This document shows, in pieces, positions 44,841 through 56,947 of a DNA stretch of 64,000 bases. The DNA lies in contig NC_081184.1 of NCBI RefSeq assembly GCF_029867415.1, forward strand, positions 73,342,616 through 73,406,615, read 5' to 3'. Positions within the stretch are counted from its first letter, which is position 1. Each line of letters starts with the position of its first letter. This stretch comes from Vicia villosa (taxonomy: Eukaryota; Streptophyta; Magnoliopsida; Fabales; Fabaceae). Position numbers and translations under genes: made by a program. The notes beneath the pieces are model-generated. The model made no database searches and was not told the origin of the DNA. It worked only from the letters and a program-made list of their open reading frames with translations.

Positions 44841-46293
44841 TGATCGGTCACCATTTCTACTTAATTTCGTCATAAATTCGGCATAAGATCGTCATACTTG
44901 GTAACACTTTGTGGTTGTTTTCAAGAGTTTTTCGTTGATTCCTTTAATATTAGTTAATTGCTTGCATTATGTTTTTGTGCCCTTTATCATGTATTTTTAG
45001 ATGCTTTTGATCTCTCTACTTGGTGGTTGTAGGTTAATTCTGGATCAGATGGAAATTGCACAAGTGTTGGTGTAAAAGAAGCTGAAAATCGTGACATGCG
45101 TGTAGTATTTTGATCATAACTGGAGCTTCGTAACTCGGAATGACGCGGTTCCGGTGGCAAAATTTCGCTAACGAAAAGGGCTACAACTTTGATGTTGAAG
45201 TCAAAGCCAAAAGAGGCAGGGTCGGACACGGTCAGACCGTGTCAAGTGACACGGCCGTGTCCGACCTGCTGAAGAATTCTCCCCAAAAGTGGCAGAAGCT
45301 GACACGGTCAGCCTGTGTCAAGTGACACGGCCGTGTCAGCCTGTGCGGGCAGAATTTCTGATTTTCTATGTTTTTTACAATTTTAAAGTTCCGGGGGCAA
45401 TTTGGGTATTCCGGCTGAGATTTGAAAACCTAGAGGGATTAAAAGAGGATTGAGAGACAAGGAGAAGACACTTTTGATTGGACGATAGAATTCAAGAGAA
45501 AGGAGAGATAGCTTCATCAAGGATTGGGAAGACGAAGAGATTCAACGGTGGACACCATTGAAGATCAGAGTTCTCTTAATTGTTGTAATGTCTAAACTCT
45601 TTGATTTTGTTTTCTTGAATATTATGAGAGGCTAAACCCCCCAATGCCAGGGGGTGTCCCTGATTTGAATTGTAATGACTTTGAGTTCTGTATTTCTTTA
45701 ATCAAGTATTCGTATTATGCAATTTGATTGTTTAATGTTTTTATGCTTTCTTTGTCGGCAAAACAAAGATTGATCTACGGTTAACAATTTGTAGGACTAC
45801 GGTTGTTAAGGTTTTTAAACAATTAGATCTTATAGTTATCACCTAGGACTAGGGATATCGAAAGGTTATTTGAACATTCTTGATTAATTACATCTTTGGT
45901 TTCCAAACCTTTGTTTCTAAGGACTTAGGCATTAGGATTGCAACCCAAAAGGTTTTCACTAAGGACTTAGGAAAACACCCTTAAGAACAAATAGTTGCAT
46001 CCTATGAACTTGTTAAAGAGATCTTTTTACAGAGTCATTATAAGGCAAATCATACACCTACCTTGGCATTATCATAAATTATATCTAAAAGTCAAACTCT
46101 AATTTCAGCTTATTTTTATTAATTTTATTTGAATTCACTTATTGCACTATAACAAAAGCACCTATATGCCATTTTGTTCAATTGACTATTACAATAATTT
46201 ATATTTACTACGCAATCCTCGTGATCGATACTTGGGGTAAAACCCATTAGAACTACACCGGTAAAAATAGTACACTTGCTATTTTTCCGATAA
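44841..46293 (+). repeat. 3' LTR of the Athila-like element
   Basis: 1453 bp. Ends CCGATAA where the 5' LTR has CCGATCA. Palindromes at 45248-45261 and 45324-45337. Confidence 0.95.
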
Positions 46294-46298
46294 GCTAG

Positions 46299-47249
46299 GT
46301 CGACATATACTGAACCACTCTCCAAGCTGCACTTCCTGCATAATTCTGGTCGATGCATGAAGACTAGGAGGTCGATGCGTCGTTGGAAAAAACTAAAATT
46401 TTGGGCATCAGAATTATTGTTTAAGCTCACCAATACATATACATATATATACTTCCCTGCACAGTGTTTCAAAGCAACTTTGCAACTTGAAAGATACACA
46501 AGTCTTCTCATATTCATTCTTCTTCTTGCTCACAACACAATTAAACATAATCATTTTTGTGTTGTTAGTACATGATCAAGTTTGATAACGTCCATGGATA
46601 GGAATTTAAGATTCCTTTGGGTGAATATTGTGGTGGTTTCATTGAATAAAGTCTTTAGGGTTTTTTCCTCCAAGATTAAGGTGATTTGGGGGTTTTTAGA
46701 CAAGAGGCTTTGGTGAAGATTAAGCAGAGTGAAGGTCTTGAAGCACACGGGTTCGTTCAAGTGAGTCACGGTAGATGGAGGGTCAACGAAAGCTCTTGGG
46801 TTGACTTGATATTGCTTAAGATCAAGGGGAGATAAGATAAAGAAGCAATATTAAACTGAGTTTTTTTGTTCATTATTTTAACTTCTCTTGGAATAACAAT
46901 TTGCAAAATAATAAAAACTATCTCAATTCCCGTTTGGAATTGGGGGAAGACGTATTTGTAGCAAGGATGAACGATGAACTGCCTAAACAATTCCTTGTGT
47001 TCTTCTTTCCCTACTTCTCTATTATTTGATATTAATATTGATTAATAATTGTTAATTAGAAAATTAGTCTAAGTGTTAAATTGTGATACAAAACTGTTTT
47101 TGTTTAGAGAATTGTAATTGTCAAATTACAATTGGAGTTCACAATCAACCACACTTATATTACATTGACTTGTTAACTATTGCACGCCAAATGTTTGCTA
47201 ATTTGTTTGTGCAACAAATTGTATGCACAACACGTGTTCGATAAATTAC
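46299..47249. other. Repeat-like DNA between the Athila-like and Ogre-type elements
   Basis: It resumes the AGGTCGAC-type sequence of 38615-39128. It then holds a TATA-like run (ACATATATATACTTCCC near 46440), CT-rich leader-like sequence and GAATTGGGGGAAGACG near 46935. The arrangement resembles one LTR of a copia element, but no partner LTR or coding region was found. Confidence 0.35.
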
Positions 47250-47254
47250 CTTAG
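47250..47254. repeat. Target site duplication CTTAG, left copy
   Basis: Repeated at 62338-62342, on the outer sides of the two 3.36-kb LTRs. Confidence 0.85.
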
Positions 47255-50200
47255 TGTAGGAACCTGCCCTAAAATTAAAGATTTAGAGTCGCCACCCATT
47301 CTACCAGGGCGAATAGGAAACCCTACGCAGTTAAGAGATCAGGGTAAGATTATTATTATCAAGTCGAGGGAAAGTGTCAGGCACCCTCAACCCTTTCCTA
47401 AGGTTTGTATCTAAGGTAAAGGCTTATGGCTAAAATATTCTGATTTAATAGCTAAAGAAATGAAAAGGGTGAATGGCAAGATTTGAACCTGATTGGGATT
47501 TTGAGGAAGGGGACTCGCCTTGGTTATCCAAGTGCCTACGTATCTCCTTAGGGAGAATCAGAGTCAACGTAGTTCGGGCATAGGGTTGTACGCCTTTGAA
47601 TTTGATTTGATATGGTTTGAAGGCTTTTTGAATGGCCTATCGTAGTTTTTGAAATGCGAAGTTTGAAGGTATTTTGAATTACCTTATCGTAGATTTGAAA
47701 ATCGCAGTATTGAAGAGATGAAAATCTGTAGTTTTGTGGTTTAGTGTGTTTTAGATGGCGTACAACCCTGGTTTGATATGTTACCGTTAGATGCGATGAT
47801 CAATAGATTTGATCATTATAGTTAACGGATTAAGTATTGTATTGCTGGTTACTCTGACCGATGGGTTCGATCGTCGTGGGCAGCAAATAAAATGTTTTAA
47901 TTTTGTGATTTAAATTATGGGATTTATCATTGCCTTTCATAACCAATAGATTCATTTATTACATGACAACGAATTCAATTATTTACGTTTTATTATTTTA
48001 TCTCTCGTCATTGCGACTAATAGATTTAGTCGGGTCGAGGAGAGAATTAAATCAGAATTAGTTAAATTATTAATAAATTAATTAATTCAATTAAGATTAT
48101 TTCTCGTCAATGCGACTAATAGGTATAGTCGGATCGAGGAGAAAATTAATTTAGGATAACCAATGGGGTTGGGCAAACCCTAATGCATTGGTAACAATCT
48201 CCTAGGGTTTTTATGGTTTATAATTAAAATTGATTAAATTAATTAATCGACTAATTAAAAGAATCAGGAAAATAATTCTAAATCCTAATCATAGACCTAA
48301 TCCTAATTTATATCCTAACCCTAATTAAATAAATTAATTAAATTAAACCTAATTAACTAATATTAATCTAAATAATTAAATAATAAAATAAAATAAAATA
48401 AAAAAATGATATATAAAACCTGGTTATAATCCTGAGTGGCGCTCCCTTGATGGTCCATAGTGTGCTTGCATTCTTGAGAATGTTGGATCTACATAGAAAC
48501 AGATCCGATGGCTACACGCTGAGGTCCCACTGTGGGCATCCCTTGATTGTGCACGCTGGAAGATGAAGGAAATAATAGCAAAAAAATATAATACAGACAC
48601 AGGGATCGAACCCAGGTCATTATATTAACATAAATCTCTCCTTTGCCAATCATGATGCGCTTTATCAATCATACATATAATACACAACGTTTAATAAATA
48701 TCAACACATGCTCTGAATGGTTAAGTCAAATACAAACCCAGACGTGGGCCCCCTGGGAATTTGCCTGGCGAATCAAACGCGGAGAGAGAAGGTAGACATC
48801 TTTGACCAACCATCTAGAAGAAGCCACGCGCGCAGGGGGAGGACATAAGTTCTGACCCACGAATCATTCCCAGCCACGCGTGCTCTGCCTGATCCTTGCA
48901 TCTGCGAACCACCACACACGGCGTTTTCCGCCTTCGTCTCCGGTGGCCTCTTTGGCCAAAACCTGCAACTTAAGTCAAACGAAAGACAAAAACACCCAGA
49001 TCTACTAAATTCAATGCTGCGAATTCGGTGGTGCGATTAGTTATGATTAATAATGCCTCAAACTATGATAACAAGACTTCACTATACTTAAACCCTAACA
49101 ATGGTGTTTATCGATTCAAAGCCCAAATCTAACATGTGCTACGTTAACCTTGCTCCAACCACACACCTGAACACGAATATGCACATTGAATCAAATGGAA
49201 AAGAATAATTCAATGGAATCGACACATGAGAACCTTAACTCCGGTGGAGCTTGATCAACGTGTTCTGGACGTGTTTCTTCTTAGCACAGGGTATGGTTAG
49301 ATCCTCCTGAACCTCAGGAGAATGATGGTATGCTTAATATTGATCGTGGAATGCTGGAACTTGCAATTCGGTGGTGCAAGTTTCTCTTCACAGTTTAAAC
49401 CTCAAACCCTAGTTCCTTGGTTGCCTTTTCGTCCCCCCTGGTGCCTTCATCTTATTTAGTATATATAGTAGATCTTTTTTAGGTCAGAATCCTTAGAAAA
49501 GATCAATGATTGGAATGATAAATATTTTCTTTGAAAATCAAGTTCCAATCTTTCTATTTTTAACTTAAATCTTCACCAATTTTAAGCCACTTGAAATATT
49601 TAGAAATAATGCTGATTATATGCTCAAGATTCCCCTCAAAAATATATGCAAGCATTCCTTAGATATTTTCCCATTATTTATTTATTTTAAATTGAATTTA
49701 ACTAAATAAATTTCAAAATAAAAGAGTTGAAATAATGGAAATCACAAGAATGGAAATATGGGTCCTATGTGAGATTAGGATCATGTAAAAATCCAACATT
49801 TAGGCCCATTAGTCAAAATAATCAAACTTGCTCACTTTGCATCTTATGCATTTCCTCAAAATCTCCTAACTTGTGCAACTTGTATCTTGCTCAATTTTTA
49901 ACATATGAAAGTGTTCTTAGACTTTTTGGAAAGCTCAAAGAGTCCTCTAAATGACCCTTTTGGTTTCATCTCAATTGAAGCTTACATGCTCAAGTTATGA
50001 GCTTTGACTCAAAAGGTGTTTTTATTGACTTTTAAAAGGACCAGTAATGTTTTTTGTCCATATCTCCCAAATGGTGCATTTCTTGATCTTGGGCCCAACA
50101 TCAAAGTTGTAGAGGATGAAATTTCCTTGAGAATCGGCTTTGGTTGGAGAATTTCTGACAAACCATGCGAAAGTTATGACCGGTCAAAGTTGAGTTGACT

Positions 50201-50617
50201 TTCTCCTATAAAAACCCTAATTTGAACCTTTTCTTTGTTCATTTCCGAGTTTTTTTATTAATGGATCATGACCAACCTTTGATCAAATGATGGATATCAC
50301 TTCAAATACTTGATGTTGACCAAAAGTCGGGAGTTTTGACTGTACTTTAACCATAGTTCACTTCTAGGTCAAACTAATTGACTATGGATCACCTAAGCCT
50401 CTGAATGAGAAATCTTTGGGATTGAAGCTTGATAATTGACATGGAAATACCTTGAGACATATGAGACACCTTGAGATCCATTTGAAGCCTTAGAGATCCA
50501 AATTCTTTTGCTGAAGTGCAAACCCTAATTTAGGATAGGAGAGAGTGACTTGAGAAAAACCCTTGAACCTTGAGTCATCGAAGATGAAAAGAGGAGGGCA
50601 AATTTTGGGGTATGACA
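47255..50617 (-). repeat. 3' LTR of the Ogre-type element
   Basis: 3363 bp, plus-strand start TGTAGGAACCTGCCC and end TTTTGGGGTATGACA. About 20 differences from 58979-62337 were counted in the first 700 bp. A T-arm-like GGTTCGATCCC (minus, 48602-48612) lies inside. Confidence 0.9.
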
Positions 50618-51199
50618 GCTGCCCCTGTTCAATCTTCTTAAACCTGAAGAGTTAGATAGGCACGTCTACCTATCGTGATCTAAAGGTAGAAGATGATTGG
50701 ACACTGAAATGCCCTGAAATTTGCATTTGTTGGGAAAAAAATTCTGTGGGAGATGGGCTTACAGATGCCACCCAAGGTAAATACCCCTCTCTTTGGAAAT
50801 GTGAAGCAGATGATTTCGAAAGGAACCACTGTGTTTTGATTGTAGCACGGCCTAAAAAGGCAACCTGAATTTTATGCAATGTTATGATGCATGTAATGTA
50901 TGATGCAGTGAGCTTCTCAAAATAAATGAGAGTGATGTATGTATATGCATTATGTATGAATGAGGTATGTAATTGAATGATGCATGACTATTAGCTATGT
51001 TAGTTAAAGTATGTTAGTAACTTTGGAAAAGAAAAATAAAACCTTTGTTTGTTATTGATGATGTTTTGGAGAAGATCACTGCCGAGGGACTAACGTGATA
51101 AACCCAATTGAGGAACCCTTTGTAAAACCTTGTGCTCGAGTGCGAGAGAAAAGAATCGTCCTGCTAAAGCCTGAGTCTTACATAGCGAGGACTTGATTA
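50618..51199 (-). other. Ogre polypurine tract and start of the 3' non-coding region
   Basis: The minus strand reads AACAGGGGCAGC directly before the LTR start TGTCATACC, the usual Ogre polypurine tract. The rest is non-coding. Confidence 0.65.
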
Positions 51200-51219
51200 C
51201 CTTGCTATATTGCTAGCAA

Positions 51220-51420
51220 ACTTTCGCAATTTGTGAACCCCGCTTACTATAGTTCTAGTAAGTTTCCGCAATTTGTGAACCCCACTTACTATAGTTCTAG
51301 TAAGTTTCTGTAGTTTGTGAACCCCACTTACTATAGTTCTAGTAAGTTTCTGTAGTTTGTGAACCCCACTTACTATAGTTCTAGTAAGTTTTCGTAGTTT
51401 GTGAACCCCAAAAGGATCAC
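51220..51420. repeat. 42-bp tandem repeat
   Basis: About five units containing TTTGTGAACCCCACTTAC and TATAGTTCTAGTAAG. Because 42 is a multiple of three, it gives a false repetitive open frame on the minus strand. Confidence 0.9.
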
Positions 51421-51469
51421 TTGCTATAGCTCTAGCAAGCTCACCTGCACCAATAGGATTACTTGTCAT

Positions 51470-51830
51470 AATTCTGACAAGCTCACCTGCACCATTTGGA
51501 TCATCTGCCCTTGTTCGGACAAATTTCACCTACACCATTTGGATCATTCGCCCTGGTTCTGACAAATTTCACCTACACCATTTGGATCATTTGCCCTGGT
51601 TCGGACAAATTTCACCTACACCATTTTGATCATTTGCCCTGGTTCGGACAAATTTCACCTACACCATTTGGATCATTTTCCCTGGTTCGAACAAATTTCA
51701 CCTACACCATTTGGATCATTTGCCCTGGTTCGGAAAAATTTCACCTACACCATTTGGATCATTTGCCCTGGCTCGGACAAATTTCACCTACACCATTAGG
51801 AGTTACTTGCACTTGTTCGGACAAGTTCAC
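51470..51830. repeat. 43-bp tandem repeat
   Basis: About eight units containing CACCATTTGGATCATTTGCC and GTTCGGACAAATTTCACC. The flanking units to about 51970 are more divergent and share the CCTGCCATGGTTCTGACAAG type. It produces a false plus-strand open frame. Confidence 0.9.
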
Positions 51831-51974
51831 CTGCACCACAGGAATTACCTGCCATGGTTCTGACAAGCGTACCTGCATAAGAAGAGATCATTTGCTATAG
51901 TTCTAGCAAACTTACCTGTATCAAAGGAATTGCCTGCCATGGTTCTGACAAGCGTACCTGCATGTAAAAGATTC

Positions 51975-52175
51975 ACCTGTTTGGAGACTCACGACTCGAG
52001 GGTCGGAGAAAATAGCATGCCAAATATTCATGACTCGAGGGTCGGAAAGGAAACGATATGTTTAGAAACTCACGACTCGAGGGTCGGAAAACACACCTAT
52101 CACAACACGAGGGTTGGAAACTCACGACTCGAGGGTCGGAAAACACACCTATCACAACACAAGGGTTGGAAACTG
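51975..52175. repeat. GACTCGAGGGTCGGA repeats
   Basis: Five or six copies of CACGACTCGAGGGTCGGAAA-type sequence with spacers of different length. Confidence 0.8.
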
Positions 52176-52394
52176 GGCTTTTGTAGTATGTGAATGCACT
52201 AGATGGTATGCATATGCTAATGCGTATGTATGTATGCTGATGCTGATGTCAATCCCATGGTTTTATCTCCTTATTGAACCTGTTTAAACCATATTTGCAC
52301 CTACACCACAGCTATGCTTATGCCGGCTTGGTAATGTTTATGTTTGGGGGTAATGCTTATGCTTATGTATATATTGATGGATGTAAAGAGTGGA

Positions 52395-53085
52395 ACGAAA
52401 TAATGTCTTCTATAAGACTACCTGAAAAGGTTTTTGAAATGGATACGAAAATTCGTCTTAAAGAGGACTACCTGACAAGGTTCTTAGGATAGAAATTTGT
52501 CTTAAAGAAGACCACCTGGAAAGGCTGGAAGATGTCTAAAAAAAGACTACCTAAAAAGGTTCTTAGCAAGGAATGAGGAATGTTTTTAAAGACGACTACT
52601 TGAAAAGGCTGAAAGATGTCTTTAAGAAGGACTACCTAAAAAGTTCTTAGCAAGAAATGAGGAACGTCTTTAAAGACGACTACCTGAAAAGGATGAAAGA
52701 TGTCTTTAAGAAGGACTACCTACAAAGGCTGAAAGGTGTCTTAAAAAAGGCTACCTAAAAAGGTTCTTAGAAAGTACGATGAATGTCTTAGAAAAGACTA
52801 CCTAAAAAGGTTCTTAGAAAGAGAATGTCTTAAAGAAGACTACCTAAAAAGATTTTTGGAAATGGCGATGATTGTCTTAGAGAATATTACCTAGAAAGGT
52901 TCTTAGAAAAGGATTGTCTTAAAAAGACTACCTAAAAAGGTTCTTAGAATGTCTTAAAGAAGACTACCTGAAGAGGTTCCTGAAAAGGATCGTAAGGTTT
53001 GTCTTAAAGAAGACTGTTTGAAAAGGTTCCTAGACAAGATCGTAAGGTTTGTCTTAAAGAAGACTGCTTAAAAAGGTGTGGTGTA
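52395..53085. repeat. Degenerate GACTACCTAAAAAGG repeats
   Basis: More than a dozen units of the type GTCTTAAAGAAGACTACC followed by AAAAGGTTCTTAG, 35-50 bp apart, with many small indels. Confidence 0.8.
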
Positions 53086-53327
53086 ATGTATCAACCAATG
53101 TATATAATGCATGATTTGCATGACGCTCCAATGATAGGTTTTTGGTAACCAAAGCGTATATAGTTCGCTGGAGTTGTAAAGTTGTTGGATGCTAGCGCGA
53201 CTTCCTAATCCTGCTTTTGAACTTTGGAGATCATAGTTAGGAGAAAGATTTATTTGATGTTGTAAAGTGTGAGAACGCCTTTTCCTTTTGTTGTGCGCCT
53301 TGCCCCAGTTTGGCTTTTTGAATCACT

Positions 53328-53428
53328 CCACGCCTTTAACCCTTGGGGATTCTCCACACCTTTAACCTCTCGGGGTTCTCCACACCTTTAACCTTTTTGA
53401 GGTTCTCCACACCTTTAACCATTTGAAG
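53328..53428. repeat. 26-27-bp tandem repeat
   Basis: Four units of CCACACCTTTAACC followed by GGGGTTCT or a variant. Confidence 0.85.
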
Positions 53429-56040
53429 ATTGTTTACCTTACGGATTTGATATCCAGTGCCCCAATGTTTAGTGGAAAAAGATACCTATGATCTCCAAGC
53501 CGTGAAGGAAGTGCCCCAAGAAATAACCTTGTCATATGCTTCGACGTTTAGATTGAAGGGCGTGCCCTTGATTTCTAGGACATGGAGGGTTATCCATAGT
53601 GCTCTATCCTTTTAGTTTGAATTCTTCCCATGTTTGACATGCTCCTGTTTGTTATTGCTTCGAGATGTGACCCAAGTCGATTGAATCTTAGGAAGAGTGC
53701 CCCTAGTTAATAGGATCCTTGATCGCATGCCCTTGTAATCCTTGAAATTTTGCCCCTGTTTAGGATAACCCCTAGATGTGGTTCCCCCATTCTAGAGTCT
53801 TTATTAGAAATGATCACCTTTGATTAACCAATTTCGAGATCTTCTTGATGCTAAGTGTATATTCGTAGAAGATGTTGTACCCTCTAAGAAGTAACTCCAA
53901 TGCGATGCGTATGCCAGTTTTGAAATCGAAGTCCGTAATGAATTAGGACTGGGTGACTAGAAATGAATGCTTGAAGAAGCGCAATGGTTAGAAATAGTTT
54001 TAACAAACCTCGGAGTCGGTATAAAAAAATCATGCTTATTATGCTTTCATAGTTAACCTTGCCTCAATTAGGACTTTTGAATGTTGTAACTTGGCCTGGT
54101 TCGTGGTTTAAGAAACAACGGATATAAGGCTCAAAATTTATTTAACCCACCCCTTTCTTCTTGATGTTCTCTGAATCCTAAAAATTTGCTTAATCCAATG
54201 AATGTGCTTTGTTTGCAAGAGAATTGCTTAGGTTTTGATGTCGAGCAGAAGCCTTAGTAAAGATCCAAGCACCGATGAAAAATGTTGTAGAGCTCCAAGC
54301 ATTGGTGGGAAGCTTCGATGGTTCAGCAGTCACAAGATTATCCTTTGTATTTCGCCTTGTTTTTTTCTATCCCTTATTTTTGCATGAGCCAATTCCTTTG
54401 AAATTGATTCATCAGGATGCCCTAATTTTTGCCTAAGTCATTTTGTTTTCTTTCATGGAATTTTCCATTTCGACTTAGCGGGCGCTTTCCTCCTTTTTTT
54501 TGAATGCTCCTTTTGAAATATTGATCCTTGGATATTGAATGTTGTGACTGCCATGTTGATTTTGATTTGTAAGCTTCGACTTTGATACGTCCTCGATCTC
54601 GAATGATGTATTGAGGAAGAAGATGTTGTGAATGTTATCTCCATTGCTTCCTCAATCTTGGATGAATGCGAGAAAGAAAATATGCTTGAACCTTTTCTTT
54701 GCTTGATCCTTATGCATGAACCTTTGCTTGACTTGACTAATTCTCTTGACAACCAAAATACACCATTGAATTAATCAAAATCTACCTTGCCCCTGGTTGA
54801 AATCAAGGTTTATTTGAAAAGTAGAAACAAACTCCAACTCCTGGATCGAGGGGGTGACGAGGGATTAACATCCTTATATCTCCACTGTTTAGGAATTGAA
54901 ATAATGCCTGTACATCGTCGGTTCGGTCTTACCTTGAAAGCATATGTCTAGCTGGACTTAGTTATTTGTATTCGTCATTCTCCCTTAAGTTTGTTAATAA
55001 TCCTAAATCCGAGATTGAAAATAGGAGTGCGCGAATGAAGCGAATGAATTGTTTCCAAAACCTGCATGGTCATCCCATTAGGATTGCTAATCCAAAGGTA
55101 CAACTTTTATCCTGAGTAACACTTAGCGATCGTAGGGGTCGAAATTTTGACATGATAAAACCTATTGATCCTAGGGACAATCTCCTCTGTAAATCCAATG
55201 ACCTTGTTTTACTCCTTAGTTTTTTTTTAGACTTGTAGAAGTAAAAGGGCAACCTCGAATTTTCTTTGGGCATGTCAAACTTGTCGGGAATAAATTTGGT
55301 TAGCGGTGGGTTTTCGTCGTATCGGAACTTCATGAGTTTCCTTTGACTGAACCTCTTTTGCTTTTCCTAAGGATAGTGTCACACCGTTCGTAACCTCTAG
55401 AGTTTGTAGATTGATAGAGAGAACCTATGACCCTTTTGCCCCTTGGTGTGGAGTTAACATACGTCGCCTTTTCTCCATCGTAGTTATGGATCTTTGTTCA
55501 GGATTTTGCCCCAGTTGGACTAATCCTTGCCCCCAGGTTATCGTAGAGTGTCCTTGTAAGTTTGCTATGTTCTAAGATGAACCCCTTTATGACTAGATAC
55601 CCCTTGAGTGTATCTATGAGGGAACTTCTTCGTTGAACTAATCCTTGCTCGACGATAAACTTTGCTGTATTTATGATCCTGTTATGACAAGGCATGGACA
55701 TGCAGCTAGCATGGTGAACGACATCCTCTTTTCCTTAGAAAGACTAAGATCATTCTCGATAATTTATCCTCCTTTCTACATAGTCTATGATCCTTTTTCT
55801 TTGTGAGTCTCGGGAAATCGGCTAGCGCGGTAGGTGTGGATGCGGGTGAAGATAGAAATGCAAATGTAGATGCAAATGTATGACTGCATGAAAATGCGAA
55901 TGCATGGGTATGCGAGACTCCTTGTATTATAACTCCGTGTATGCCATGCAGACGTGCGACAGATATATTCCTAAGGATAACCTATGCGGATCTTGAGGCG
56001 ACGTTAGACTTTAGTGAAATCTTTGCAAGATAAATGTTAT
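53429..56040. other. Ogre 3' non-coding region, unique part
   Basis: GCCCC- and CTTGA-rich sequence without recognised domains on either strand. Short open frames (for example near 54453-54752, 55070-55333 and 55498-55701) lack any family resemblance. Confidence 0.5.
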
Positions 56041-56900
56041 GACACGCCAATGGAAATCCCTTAGATTAGGGAGTATGCAGAAGGTAGCGGCTGGTGACTG
56101 TTCAAGATAGTAACCAAATCTCATGGCCATCGAGAGGCCGTTCGACGTGTACCAAAGAAGTTGACCTTGGTGGGAAGGTTCTCTATGCGGAACACAACCT
56201 ATCTAAGGACGGTATCGAATGAAGTGAAATCCCTACAGGCTAGGGATGAAAGACGTATAGATGGGAATCCAAACCCTACAAATTAGAGGGTGCGCGGGAG
56301 CAAGCACGGGTTGACCGTTCGAGACAGTTACCAGCTCTTATGGCCATCGAGAGGCCAATCGACGTGCGTTAATGAGGGTGTCCTTCAGGGGAAGGACGCG
56401 TTGTTGTAAAAACACATGGACGTAAAAGAACATCCCTACAGGCTAGAGAGTTCGTAGGAGCAAGCACGGGGCGACCGTTCAAGACAGTCACCGGATCTCA
56501 TGGCCATCGACAGGCCAATCGACGTATGCTAACGAAGACGTCCTTCGTGCGAAGGATGCAATTTTTGAAATAGAATCCCTACAGGCCAGAGAATACGTAG
56601 ATGAAAGCACGGGGTGACCGTTCAAGACAGTCACTGGATCTCATAGCCATCGAGAGGCCAATCGACGTGGGTAGACGAAGATGTCCTTCGTGGGAAGGAC
56701 ACGTAGTTGTAAAAAAATACAAAGATATAAAAAGAAAATCCCTAAGGCTAGGGAATGCATAGATGCAGGCGCGAGGTGACTGTTCATGATAGTCACTAAG
56801 TCTCATGGCCATCGAGAGGCCAATCAACGTGCATAAAATGGAGGTGTCCTTCGTGGGAAGGACATGGTCTTAGAAATAGGGTCCCTGCAGGCCAGGGAAC
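56041..56900. repeat. Hairpin-bearing repeats of about 140-220 bp
   Basis: Five diverged units. Each has GTGACCGTTCAAGACAGTCA-type sequence, CTCATGGCCATCGAGAGGCC (self-pairing TGGCC/GGCCA) and, in most, GTCCTTCGTGGGAAGGAC, a 7-bp perfect stem. Confidence 0.85.
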
Positions 56901-56947
56901 GCGTAGGAATACCTGCAAAATTAAAACGCAAGACATTCGCAGTATAT

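Larger units (their letters stand above)
39134..46293 (+). mobile_element. Athila-like Ty3/gypsy element carrying only gag and protease (TR-GAG type)
   Basis: Two 1453-bp LTRs, duplication GCTAG (39129-39133 and 46294-46298), primer site TGGCGCCGTTGCCGGGGA, polypurine tract AAGTTTGGGG, and one long gag-protease frame. After protease the sequence passes directly into the 3' non-coding region, so RT, RNase H and integrase are absent. With about 14 LTR differences it is the youngest pair in the window. It would need enzymes from an autonomous Athila relative. Confidence 0.9.

Noticed and set aside
46299..47249. Definite copia LTR
   Set aside because: Looks LTR-like, but no partner LTR, primer site or coding region could be tied to it, so it is recorded only as repeat-like DNA.
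51197..51900. Repetitive open frames on both strands that look like tandem-repeat proteins
   Set aside because: They arise from 42- and 43-bp DNA repeats; both strands are open in places and no leader, domain or family resemblance exists.
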